Source: an uncultured Granulosicoccaceae bacterium
GTDB taxonomy: Bacteria; Pseudomonadota; Gammaproteobacteria; Granulosicoccales; Granulosicoccaceae
Direction: 5' to 3'
Assembly: GCA_937923565.1 (NCBI GenBank)
Contig: CALDTX010000206.1
Location: 1-32,465, forward strand
DNA length: 32,465 nucleotides
A program made the translations under genes and the position numbers. How positions within the stretch are numbered: position 1 is the first letter of the stretch; the number at the start of each line of letters is the position of its first letter. Of this stretch, positions 18,251-25,907 are shown piece after piece. The notes below the pieces were generated by a model. It did not search any database and was not told where the DNA came from. It was given only the letters and a program-made list of their open reading frames with translations.

Positions 18251-20026
18251 CAGCCAAACCGATAACAACATTAGTAGCCAAACGCCGAAACTACCCGCAT
18301 CGCTGTCGGTATCCACGGCCTCCGTTGTGGAGCCACCTTCCGTCGTAGAACCCGTTGTGGTTGTACCTGAACTACCATCGCTAGCGCCATTATCTGAAGC
18401 CCCATCAGTGCCTTCAGTACTGGTTCCAGATCCAGTTGAGCCCTCAGTTGTAGAACCTTCTGTGGTTGTGCCCTCTGTAGTGGTACCCGAGGTGCTGGAT
18501 GCATCATCAGTTGCTCCACCACTGGATTCTCCTTCGGTTGAGGACGCCTCTCCAGTGATTAAAACAATGGTTGAGTATTGATCGTTGGTGGCGTTTTCAT
18601 TGTTGCTCGCGGAAACACTCACGGGAAGAACGTAAGTACCTGGCATATCTGAACTCATCACTATTGCAAAACTTTGGCTTGATGCAGCATCCATTTCATT
18701 GAGTTCACAAATAATAGTATCGGTACCGGAGCAACCTGCGGGCAATGAGCTGGTATCGAATTGAATATTGTTAGGTTGGTTAAACGTTAACATGGTGTTC
18801 TTAGCAGGCACTACGCCTTCATTACTTACAACGATAGTTGCCGTTAGGTTTTCACCGACTTTAACCGTAGCAACATCGGTTGAAATACTCACGGAAACAT
18901 CAGTTCCAGCCCCCGGTTCACTGCTCACATCAATAATCGTTGCCGCTACATCATTGTTTGGGTTTTCATCGATTTCGGTTGCACTGAGTGACCCATCGAT
19001 ACGATGTGCACCGGCAATCTTCGCGGTAAGATTAAACTCAAACGCCTCAAACTCATTCGGTGCTGTGGGATGAAGCGAACTTAACAAACAAGTGGCAACG
19101 TTCTCGCTTAACGTACAAGCTTCATCAACACTGTCAATTGTCCAGGTGTCGGCGTCAAACTCAACGGTTGCTGTGATGTCGGTAGCCGTATCAAACGCGT
19201 CCAGATTTTCAACTTTTGCGGTTAATAATAATGCCTCGTCTATGGCTATTTCTGCTGGTTCACCCGACAGTATTAACCGCAAGTCGATAAAGCTATCAGC
19301 GCTCTCAATACTGCCATTAACACACGATACATTGTTGATATTGGTAGGCGTACAAACCTTGGTGTTATCACTAAGGTCTTTTATTAACGCTATTCTATCA
19401 ATTTCAAATCCATCTTCGCGCGCGCTGATACTAAAAGTGTGAGTACCTGCTGTTGGTATATCTAACCAAATGGTTTTTTCCATACCGCAACTACCGTTTC
19501 CGCCGGCATCTCGCTGAGCGCTAGACCACGTCCATGCTTGAAGGTGGGCAGTACAGAACTGCATGGTTCTACCCGACACTGGCCAGGTACCATCAAAACC
19601 AACATGAATACCATTGTCTTCGGTGCCTGTTGAGTAAGCGCGGATGTGCACGTAGTAACGACCAGATTCAGGGACATCAATGGTGTAGTCTGCGAAGGGG
19701 CCTTGCCCGGGTTGACCCCAGTAGGCGGTCGGCGGTCCAAACGTATCTGCATGCGTAACCCGTACATCCGGCAGAAGCTCCAAATACTGCTGACCACTGG
19801 CTTGATCTGAGTGGTTGCCATCAGGATCATCGGCTTGTGTTGCCGTACCAGGCTCGGTCAAAACCCAGCGATCGTCTTTCGCATCATGATCTTCAGCCTC
19901 TATACCAATGTAGATATAGTCGTCGGTTTGAATCAATTCAGCCTCGACACTCAGCGGTAATAGCAGCAGCGCAGAGCAAGCCAATAAATGGCTTAGCAGT
20001 CGGCTTGGGCGATAGTTTTTAAGCAC
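18197..20026 (-). CDS. Secreted CBM/DUF11 repeat protein with GlyGly-CTERM-like anchor
   Basis: A 609-residue exported protein. Residues 1-29 are a signal peptide (MLKNYRPSRLLSHLLACSAL, cut after VEA). Residues about 38-220 resemble a carbohydrate-binding or carbohydrate-associated beta-sandwich (IGIEAEDHDAK, YWGQPGQGPFADYTIDVPES, GRYYVHIRAY). Two DUF11/CARDB-like immunoglobulin folds follow (about 240-360 and 370-490). A Ser/Thr/Glu/Gly linker with TTEG repeats leads to a hydrophobic helix and the basic end SSYRRHQRQ. This tail resembles the GlyGly-CTERM/rhombosortase class. The start is GTG at 20026-20024, with AAGGGG six bases upstream. It has no enzyme motif; a surface adhesin or substrate-binding role is inference. 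Confidence 0.83.
   Translation of the reverse strand: MLKNYRPSRLLSHLLACSALLLLPLSVEAELIQTDDYIYIGIEAEDHDAKDDRWVLTEPGTATQADDPDGNHSDQASGQQYLELLPDVRVTHADTFGPPTAYWGQPGQGPFADYTIDVPESGRYYVHIRAYSTGTEDNGIHVGFDGTWPVSGRTMQFCTAHLQAWTWSSAQRDAGGNGSCGMEKTIWLDIPTAGTHTFSISAREDGFEIDRIALIKDLSDNTKVCTPTNINNVSCVNGSIESADSFIDLRLILSGEPAEIAIDEALLLTAKVENLDAFDTATDITATVEFDADTWTIDSVDEACTLSENVATCLLSSLHPTAPNEFEAFEFNLTAKIAGAHRIDGSLSATEIDENPNNDVAATIIDVSSEPGAGTDVSVSISTDVATVKVGENLTATIVVSNEGVVPAKNTMLTFNQPNNIQFDTSSLPAGCSGTDTIICELNEMDAASSQSFAIVMSSDMPGTYVLPVSVSASNNENATNDQYSTIVLITGEASSTEGESSGGATDDASSTSGTTTEGTTTEGSTTEGSTGSGTSTEGTDGASDNGASDGSSGTTTTGSTTEGGSTTEAVDTDSDAGSFGVWLLMLLSVWLLASSYRRHQRQHVLVGK
18315..18535. repeat. Degenerate tandem repeats encoding the TTEG-rich linker
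   Basis: Short imperfect units of about 12-15 bases encode TTEGTTTEGS-type repeats in the linker before the C-terminal anchor of the minus-strand protein. Such in-frame repeats are prone to expansion and contraction. The boundaries are approximate. Confidence 0.7.
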
Positions 20027-20093
20027 AGGTGTCCCCTTGTCAGCTTTTTGTTTTGTGCCGGAGCTTTAAAATTTTCAACAATACAAGGGGGAT

Positions 20094-20112
20094 ATCGGCC
20101 AAATAGGCCGAT
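20094..20112. promoter_or_regulatory. 7-bp inverted repeat, possible operator of the CTERM protein gene
   Basis: ATCGGCC (20094-20100) and GGCCGAT (20106-20112) are perfect arms with a five-base spacer, 68 bases upstream of the minus-strand start codon. No T run follows on either strand, which argues for a protein-binding site over a terminator. The regulator is unknown. Confidence 0.35.
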
Positions 20113-20207
20113 TCCGTAAGCTGGAATTATTTAAGAATGGTCATGTACCTGATATTGAGAATCAGCTGCCTAATCGATAGGATCTAAAAACGGCTAAGGT
20201 AATAAAA

Positions 20208-20235
20208 TTTTTGAATTCGTTGGCAAATTCAAAAA
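20208..20235. repeat. 10-bp inverted repeat in the intergenic region
   Basis: TTTTTGAATT (20208-20217) and AATTCAAAAA (20226-20235) are perfect arms with an eight-base spacer. It could be an operator or an AT-rich hairpin; it lies 57 bases upstream of a possible small gene. Confidence 0.4.
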
Positions 20236-20291
20236 ACTGACCTATAAAACAATTCGAAACGAAATTTTTGGCGTTTGGGTTTCTACAAAAC

Positions 20292-20447
20292 ATGAGCAAA
20301 AACATCAGCACTGTGCGACGCACGCTTCAAGATCTTATTAAAGCGCTCCCCGTAATCCGGGCTAAGCAAAGCCACGAAGCCGTAAAAAAGCATCTGGCTC
20401 TAATTGCTTACTACCAGCAAAATTACGACCGATTGGTTAGAAATTAG
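20292..20447 (+). CDS. Possible 51-residue basic hypothetical protein
   Basis: An ATG-initiated frame of 51 codons encodes a basic, helical peptide beginning MSKNISTVRRTLQDLIKALP and ending NYDRLVRN. It has no cysteine, membrane segment or signal peptide. The bases before the ATG hold no good ribosome binding site, which is the main doubt. A small hairpin lies 18 bases after the stop. I do not recognise the family. Its regular helix pattern is better than that of shadow frames nearby. Confidence 0.4.
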   Translation: MSKNISTVRRTLQDLIKALPVIRAKQSHEAVKKHLALIAYYQQNYDRLVRN

Positions 20448-20692
20448 TCTTTAGCTGTCTATGAGCCGCTTAATTAGCGGTTTAATTACGGACACAAAGC
20501 CTTTAATGCGTAAAAGTGGGTCGTGGTAATTCTCCCTTGAGAATATGCGCGCCGGTTCGCAAAACACGCACTATTTCTCCAAACACTTCAAACGCCGGTT
20601 AATTCTGCGCTGTAAGCCCTAGATGCGTCTCAACGGTGCATTACAATTCTAGTCGTTAGCAAACGCCCATTAATGTTTGGGAAGAAACGACT

Positions 20693-22288
20693 ATGACTCT
20701 TATACAAATTCACTTATTAATGCTGGCCCTTGGCCTGCTCGCCTGCTTGTTTGTGGCCGGTTCCGCCAAAACTAAGAAATCCAAACGAGGCCGCGCTGGC
20801 ACGTCTTCCAAACCGTGGGGCCTAGCCTTACTGGCCGGTATTATCGTCGCTGCATCTCCACTGAGTCGTTTTTGGCGTTCTTCGGCAGATATGCTCGAAC
20901 TACTCACTCAGAGCTTGCTGGTTGCAGCAATTGGCTTGCTGGCTTTGCTGTTGTTTGCACTTTTACGCAGACCAAAGCGCGGCGCAAATCGAGAGTCGGG
21001 CACGCAAAAAACTAAGGAGCTGCTGCCAGCTGTTGCTGGTGTGGCCTCACTTGCACCCATTGTGATCGACGCGGAACGGCGGGACCACACAAGCATTCAA
21101 GCCAATCAAATGGATGGGCTGAACGCCCACTCCAGTTCTGTCACTGTCGATAAGTCAAAGCCTACCGACAGGCAAGAAACTGCGAGCATTGCAGCTGAGC
21201 AGCACGTAGCAGATAGTGTAGAAGGTCTGCCAATGTCTGACGATGTGGCTGTGCATGAAGGCTTAAATGGGACTAATGCAGACACAGTTAACGAAGATCT
21301 GAATCCGCAGGACTCTGTGAACATGTCAGATACGCTAAATCTTGTTGAGCATGAGCTTCCTGACATTCAAAACAACGCTTTCAGTCAGGGAACTGATGAG
21401 CAACAGGAAGAGTTTGATTTAAGCGATACCGAGGAGATCTATTCTCAGTTGCGTGAGCAGCGCACTGAAATCGATTTGCCTGACGTTAACGACTGGACAG
21501 CCGACGTTAGTACAGACGATGACATCATTCTGGATGAAAACCTGTTACTGAAAGACGATTTGCCGAACATTGACCCCACGAACGCAAACTCTGATACGTC
21601 AGTCATACGTTTAAGCGCTTTAGAGCAAGAACAAATCGAAGATGCAGAAATGATCGAAGTCGATGACGATACTCACGATCAGTCATGGCAATTTGAAAGC
21701 GAACTTACCGGCGACTATGCGCGTCCGATGGCTGCAATACAAAATACAACACCCGACACGCTCGATGAAGCATTATTGTTGGCCAAACAATCTGCCACCG
21801 AATTGCACCAGCAGGTTGAAGAGTTGGAATCCGGTTTAGCCCAACTGGGTGCAATGCAAACCTCAATATCTGAGGAACAAACCGCTAATCAAACGCTTCA
21901 GGCTGAGTCTAATAAGGAAAAAGACAAACTGATTGATGCCGAGGACAAAGCACGCAATGCTGCTGAAGCTGTGATAGCCGTACAGAGCCATTTAATCGAA
22001 AAGTCCAAGAGACAGCATGAAGTGATCAACACCCTGCTACATCAGGAACGGCTCAGATTCGCTGCCCAACAGGCAGAAATTGAACGTACGCGTGAAATAG
22101 CGAGAAAAGCCACAAACCTTGCCAGAAAAGCAGCGAATGCTCAGATAGCCATTAAGGAAGTTGCACGTAGAGAACAAGCTGCACGGGTGAAGAGTCAGGA
22201 GGCCATGCGAAAAGCCGTGCTAATTGCTCGAAACGCCATCAGCGCTTTGGCAAAAGAGGAACAAAAACGTGGCATCACTCGTCATTAA
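20693..22288 (+). CDS. Membrane-anchored acidic coiled-coil protein, unrecognised
   Basis: I do not recognise this 531-residue protein. Three hydrophobic segments lie at the N-terminus (about 5-24, 43-60 and 70-92), separated by short basic loops. A long acidic, low-complexity section follows (about 100-350), rich in Asp, Glu, Ser and Thr. The C-terminal 180 or so residues are charged heptad-like helix (EELESGLAQLGAMQTS through RKATNLARKAANAQIAIKEV) that should form a coiled coil. The layout resembles FimV- or TolA-like scaffolds in general shape only. The ATG at 20693 follows GGGAAGAAACGACT, a fair binding site. The adjacent HiPIP gene is 161 bases downstream and probably separate. Confidence 0.8.
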   Translation: MTLIQIHLLMLALGLLACLFVAGSAKTKKSKRGRAGTSSKPWGLALLAGIIVAASPLSRFWRSSADMLELLTQSLLVAAIGLLALLLFALLRRPKRGANRESGTQKTKELLPAVAGVASLAPIVIDAERRDHTSIQANQMDGLNAHSSSVTVDKSKPTDRQETASIAAEQHVADSVEGLPMSDDVAVHEGLNGTNADTVNEDLNPQDSVNMSDTLNLVEHELPDIQNNAFSQGTDEQQEEFDLSDTEEIYSQLREQRTEIDLPDVNDWTADVSTDDDIILDENLLLKDDLPNIDPTNANSDTSVIRLSALEQEQIEDAEMIEVDDDTHDQSWQFESELTGDYARPMAAIQNTTPDTLDEALLLAKQSATELHQQVEELESGLAQLGAMQTSISEEQTANQTLQAESNKEKDKLIDAEDKARNAAEAVIAVQSHLIEKSKRQHEVINTLLHQERLRFAAQQAEIERTREIARKATNLARKAANAQIAIKEVARREQAARVKSQEAMRKAVLIARNAISALAKEEQKRGITRH

Positions 22289-22375
22289 GAGGCATAACTC
22301 ACACTAATTAAGAATCATTCGCATGCAAAGTTCAGTTAATTGTTTACAAGGGCGATAAATTGCAAATAGTTTACA

Positions 22376-22402
22376 TATTCTATTGAACGTCCAAATAGAA
22401 TA
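22376..22402. promoter_or_regulatory. 9-9-9 inverted repeat in the HiPIP promoter region
   Basis: TATTCTATT (22376-22384) and AATAGAATA (22394-22402) are perfect complements around a nine-base spacer. A consensus TATAAT lies at 22411-22416, with no good -35 box at the normal distance; the repeat occupies that place. This suggests a regulator-binding site for expression of the HiPIP gene, which starts at 22450. Confidence 0.55.
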
Positions 22403-22410
22403 GGTTGTCG

Positions 22411-22416
22411 TATAAT
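22411..22416 (+). promoter_or_regulatory. Candidate -10 element upstream of the HiPIP gene
   Basis: TATAAT lies 34 bases before the ATG. TTGAAC is found upstream, but 22 bases away, too far for a standard sigma-70 promoter, so an activator may be needed. Confidence 0.45.
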
Positions 22417-22449
22417 TACTGACATAACAATTTACAGCGGAGAAGTAAC

Positions 22450-22752
22450 ATGACTGATTTAAAAAGACGCCAACTGATGGGCCTGATGGGCGCTACAGCA
22501 GTTGCGATTCCTGTAAGCGCGGTTATCGGCACTTTGCCAAGCCATGCTGATGATACGCCAATGGTAGACCCATCAACACCACAAGCGACCGCCCTGCAAT
22601 ACATTGAGATGTCCGACAAGGGCGAGCAAAAATGCAGTTCATGCACGCTATATCAAGGCGCAGCAGATTCAGAAGCTGGCCCTTGCCCATTGTTTCCAGG
22701 CAACAACGTAACTGCTGCAGGATGGTGTAGCGCCTACGTGCCACGCGCGTAG
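22450..22752 (+). CDS. High-potential iron-sulfur protein (HiPIP), Tat-exported
   Basis: A 100-residue periplasmic electron carrier with one high-potential [4Fe-4S] cluster. Residues 1-33 are a twin-arginine signal (LKRRQLMGLMGATA, Arg6-Arg7) for export of the folded protein. The four cluster ligands are Cys62, Cys65, Cys79 and Cys93, spaced CxxC-13-C-13-C, and the aromatic surroundings (ALQYIEM, AAGWCSAYVP) fit the family. HiPIPs carry electrons to photosynthetic reaction centres or, in respiring bacteria, from the bc1 complex to terminal oxidases; nothing here points to photosynthesis. It starts at ATG 22450 after GGAGAAGTAAC and is a single-gene unit ended by a strong terminator. Confidence 0.95.
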   Translation: MTDLKRRQLMGLMGATAVAIPVSAVIGTLPSHADDTPMVDPSTPQATALQYIEMSDKGEQKCSSCTLYQGAADSEAGPCPLFPGNNVTAAGWCSAYVPRA

Positions 22753-22772
22753 AACCAAGCTTTTAAGAACGG

Positions 22773-22810
22773 AAAAAAGGCCGGATCGGTAAACGATCCG
22801 GCCTTTTTTT
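22773..22810 (+). terminator. Rho-independent terminator after the HiPIP gene
   Basis: AAAAAAGGCCGGATCG (22773-22788) pairs perfectly with CGATCCGGCCTTTTTT (22794-22809) around a five-base loop, followed by T. The A run on the other side lets it also stop the converging rhodanese transcript, whose TAA lies at 22811-22809. Confidence 0.95.
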
Positions 22811-23249
22811 ATGGTTTAGAACCGTAAGCTACAACCGGCTTGCCTTTGGCGATCCAATCGTTAATGCCCTTCTTGACGTTGTGCACGCCTGAATAGCCCA
22901 AACGCGCATCAAGTAAATTAGCAATGCTGCTACTGCGTACGCCAGCGGCGCAAATCAACACAAACGGGGTGTCTTTTGAGGCGATTTTCTCAAAGGATGC
23001 TAACCAGCTGCCTACATCGTATCGGCCATGCTTATCAAAAAAAGTTAGTAAATGAGCACCTTCTACAACACCGGTGTGACGCCACTCTTCCTCTCGTCTA
23101 ACGTCTATCACTGCAACCCCTTGGCTAATCAGGGTTTGTAGCTCATCGTTGTTCAGCTGTTTTATTTCAGCCGATGCAACACCAATTTGTAAACTCAACA
23201 CGCAGCCTAGCAAAGCCGCGGCAAACCATCTTATTGTTTTATTTTTCAT
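22809..23249 (-). CDS. Periplasmic rhodanese-like sulfurtransferase
   Basis: A 146-residue single rhodanese domain behind a Sec signal peptide (MKNKTIRWFAAALLGCVLSL, cut near VASA). The active-site loop is CAAGVRSS, with the nucleophilic Cys that carries persulfide sulfur. Other family marks are AVIDVRREEEW and HLLTFFD before the central helices, and GGVHNVKKGINDW-type ending (here YSGVHNVKKGINDW). The chosen ATG at 23249 gives a proper signal peptide; the frame continues 12 codons further up to another ATG, which would put an odd extension before it. The next gene up, a CNNM protein, ends 59 bases away on the same strand. Physiological sulfur acceptors are unknown. Confidence 0.9.
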   Translation of the reverse strand: MKNKTIRWFAAALLGCVLSLQIGVASAEIKQLNNDELQTLISQGVAVIDVRREEEWRHTGVVEGAHLLTFFDKHGRYDVGSWLASFEKIASKDTPFVLICAAGVRSSSIANLLDARLGYSGVHNVKKGINDWIAKGKPVVAYGSKP

Positions 23250-23308
23250 AGCGAATTCTTTAGCAGTTGCAGAAATAGGAGCCAAGGCTCTGCATTTGAG
23301 ACTGCAAT

Positions 23309-24400
23309 TTAGCCAGGAGGTTCCGATACCACCAACCCCATGTCACGAGCGCGTAGTGCCCATTTCTTCCGAGCTAAGGCTTGCATATCGACGGTGTTGT
23401 CCAGCTCATCTACAATTTCCAGCCCTAGTAGGGTTTCAAGTACATCTTCCATGGTAACGATGCCGGCCATGCCACCAAATTCATCTACCACTAACGCAAT
23501 GTGCTCTCGTTTTTCAGTGAAGTGATTAAACAAATCGGGTACTGAGTAAGTTTGCTCAACCGCAATAATTTCGCGCTTAATCGATGCCAGATCTGGCGCT
23601 GACGGGTTTGGGTTCGATGCGTTCTCTATAAGGTCGACCAAGCTTGTGAGCAGCTGGTCTTTTAGAATATAGCCAGTAACATGATCGGGCGTATCGCTGT
23701 AAATCGGTACACGTGAAAAACGTAGCTGCGGATGTTGCGCATGAAACTCTCTAACCGTTGTAGTTTGCGGCGAGGAAACAACCACCGTGCGTGGCGTCAT
23801 GATGTCTTTGGCTTGTATCTCTTTAAAGCGCAACATATTACGCAGTAAGTTTGATTCGCCCTCATCGAACACACCTTGCTGGCTACCCAGCTCTGCCATT
23901 GCGCTGAAATCCGCTCGGCTTAACACGCTGGCATTTTTGTCTTTTTTAAGTATTTTGGTAATCATCTGGCTCAGAAAAACCAATGGGGCAAGCAGCTTAA
24001 TAATTATTTTAAGGCTGCGAACGGTAAAGCCGGCAAGCTCCTTCCAGTAATTTGCGCCAATGGTTTTTGGGATAATTTCAGATAACAATAAGATGGCTAA
24101 GGTCATAACAACCGGCACCACTAAGGTTGAAATGATCGATGCACCCCATATCGCGGTGGCTTGTGCTCCCACACCAATAGCACCCACCGTGTGTGCGATG
24201 GTGTTAAGCGTTAAGATAGCGGCTAACGGACGGTCAATATTGGACTTAAATTCGTCAATAGTTTTCCCCACTTCCGAGCCGTCTTGAAGTTTGATGGCGG
24301 CAAAAGAAGGCGTAATACTTAGCAGCACGGCTTCCCAGATGGAACACAGGAAGGAGAACGTAATTGACACCAAAAAGAAAATGACGAGTAATGTATACAT
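23309..24400 (-). CDS. CNNM/CBS-domain membrane protein (HlyC/CorC-like, no C-terminal domain)
   Basis: A 363-residue inner-membrane protein. The N-terminal CNNM domain has about four hydrophobic segments (about 3-24, 60-80, 85-110 and 125-145) with the conserved LSEIIPKTIG. A CBS pair follows (about 196-325), visible in AKDIMTPRTVVV, RFSRVPIYSD, VTGYILKDQLL and HIALVVDEFGGMAGIVTMEDVLETLLG. Relatives are linked to Mg2+ or Co2+ transport or resistance. The C-terminal CorC_HlyC domain of the longer members is missing: the protein ends about 30 residues after the CBS pair. The ATG at 24400 is at the start of TM1. It is divergent from the RNase J-like gene. Confidence 0.92.
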   Translation of the reverse strand: MYTLLVIFFLVSITFSFLCSIWEAVLLSITPSFAAIKLQDGSEVGKTIDEFKSNIDRPLAAILTLNTIAHTVGAIGVGAQATAIWGASIISTLVVPVVMTLAILLLSEIIPKTIGANYWKELAGFTVRSLKIIIKLLAPLVFLSQMITKILKKDKNASVLSRADFSAMAELGSQQGVFDEGESNLLRNMLRFKEIQAKDIMTPRTVVVSSPQTTTVREFHAQHPQLRFSRVPIYSDTPDHVTGYILKDQLLTSLVDLIENASNPNPSAPDLASIKREIIAVEQTYSVPDLFNHFTEKREHIALVVDEFGGMAGIVTMEDVLETLLGLEIVDELDNTVDMQALARKKWALRARDMGLVVSEPPG

Positions 24401-24481
24401 AAAAAAATTGCTCAGGCTGATCTATTGTTATAGCGGTTTTTCATCATCAATGCTTATTGTAAAGGCTATCAGCAACATTTT

Positions 24482-25852
24482 ATGACACCGGATAATCAGG
24501 ATTTTTGGTTCATACCACTCGGCGGTTGCGGCGAAATTGGTATGAATATGAACCTTTACGGGCACGACGACCAATGGTTAATGGTCGACTGTGGCGTCAC
24601 CTTTCGAGACGCGGACGACAGTAACCGAAGTGGCTTCCATGTGCAAATGGCAGACCCCGCCTTTATTGAGAAGCAAATCGACGGCCTGCAAGGGCTCATA
24701 CTAACCCATGGCCACGAAGATCATATTGGTGCCGTGCCCCATCTTTGGTCAAAGTTGCAATGCCCGGTGTTCGCAACCACATTCACAGCTGAGCTTCTGC
24801 GTCGCAAATTAACTGAGTACGGGCTGGACACCAAAGTGGATATCCGCATTGTTGAACCCGGCGATAAAACCCCGATTGGCGTGTTCGAGGTTGAATGGGT
24901 TGCGCATACGCACTCCATCCCGGACCCTTGCGGCGTGGTTATCCGCACACCGGTGGCCAATGTGTTTCATAGCGCCGACTGGAAGCTCGATAAAGCGCCG
25001 CAAATAGGCCATCATTACCAACAAAGTGTATATGAGTCTATCGGAGACAGTGGCATAAACGCGCTGGTGTGTGACTCCACTTGTGCAGACCAACCCGGGC
25101 ATTCCTTATCAGAGGGTGAGCTGTACGATGGTTTACTCGACACCGTTAAACAGGCCAGTGGTCGCGTTGTTGTAGCCTGCTTTGGCAGCAATATCGCAAG
25201 GCTACATACGCTAGCAAGAGTTGCTGAAGCCTGTGATCGGCATCTGGGCATGCTGGGGCGCTCATTGCTTAATACCGTTTCAGCAGCAAGAACCGTGGAT
25301 CTCTGGACGCATAAAGGCACCGTCGTTGATCCAGCGCATTTGGGCTACCTTCCGCCTGAATCGCTATTGCTGGTGGCCACAGGAAGTCAGGGTGAACCAA
25401 GAACCGCTCTCGATCGATTAAGCCGCAACCAATTCCGGGAATTAGCCTTAGAAAGTGGCGACACCGTGATTTTCAGCGCAAGAGCAATCCCCGGTAATGA
25501 AGAGGCTATCGAAAGCTTAATGCTTCGACTGCGCGGACTCGGCGTTCGAACCATCGAGGCATCTCAAACGCAATTACCGATACACGCATCGGGGCACCCA
25601 AGCGTGGAAGAACTGAAGAAATTTTATCGATGGGTTCAACCGGAATTGCTCATTCCTGTGCATGGCGAACCAAAACATCTACAAGCACAAGCCGCCTTCG
25701 CGAAATCATTTGGTATTGGAAAACAGCTACAGGGCAAGAACGGAGATTTATTCATCATCGCACCAACCAAAGCCATTCGCAGAAATGCAGTGGACACGGG
25801 CAGACTCGGTGTTGAACGGCAAAGTCAAAAACTTAAGACAATACCGCTATAA
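24482..25852 (+). CDS. Short RNase J-like metallo-beta-lactamase/beta-CASP nuclease
   Basis: A 456-residue protein of the RNase J family, which cuts and trims RNA with a two-zinc site. Zinc-binding motifs are HGHEDH (about 76-81), the later His in AHTHSIPDPCG, the Asp in HSADWKLD, and the C-terminal His in PVHGEPKH. The beta-CASP insert spans about 200-360 and has CFGSNIARL and ARAIPGNEEAIE. It opens with FWFIPLGGCGEIGMNMNLYG, a typical RNase J N-terminus. It lacks the C-terminal dimerisation domain of Bacillus RNase J, at about 100 residues shorter. The ATG at 24482 has no obvious Shine-Dalgarno. E. coli lacks RNase J, so its presence next to a RNase E-type system would be notable. Confidence 0.9.
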   Translation: MTPDNQDFWFIPLGGCGEIGMNMNLYGHDDQWLMVDCGVTFRDADDSNRSGFHVQMADPAFIEKQIDGLQGLILTHGHEDHIGAVPHLWSKLQCPVFATTFTAELLRRKLTEYGLDTKVDIRIVEPGDKTPIGVFEVEWVAHTHSIPDPCGVVIRTPVANVFHSADWKLDKAPQIGHHYQQSVYESIGDSGINALVCDSTCADQPGHSLSEGELYDGLLDTVKQASGRVVVACFGSNIARLHTLARVAEACDRHLGMLGRSLLNTVSAARTVDLWTHKGTVVDPAHLGYLPPESLLLVATGSQGEPRTALDRLSRNQFRELALESGDTVIFSARAIPGNEEAIESLMLRLRGLGVRTIEASQTQLPIHASGHPSVEELKKFYRWVQPELLIPVHGEPKHLQAQAAFAKSFGIGKQLQGKNGDLFIIAPTKAIRRNAVDTGRLGVERQSQKLKTIPL

Positions 25853-25907
25853 CGCTATTCACCTGTGATCAAACCGGCTGGAGATACCTTGTTCCATAAA
25901 TTATGGT

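Larger units (their letters stand above)
20027..20691. other. Intergenic region with inverted repeats and a possible small gene
   Basis: About 665 bases. It holds the leader of the minus-strand exported protein, an ATCGGCC-5-GGCCGAT inverted repeat (20094-20112) and a TTTTTGAATT-8-AATTCAAAAA inverted repeat (20208-20235). A 51-codon open frame lies at 20292-20447, and a CCGCT-5-AGCGG hairpin at 20466-20480. The last 210 bases have no protein signal and should contain the promoter of the gene at 20693. Confidence 0.55.

Noticed and set aside
18327-18581. Plus-strand Pro/Ser/Val-rich frame
   Set aside because: It is the complement of the repetitive TTEG linker of the minus-strand exported protein.
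23309-24400. Calling the CNNM protein a hemolysin
   Set aside because: The name comes from an old annotation of a relative; the sequence supports only a CNNM plus CBS transport-related membrane protein.
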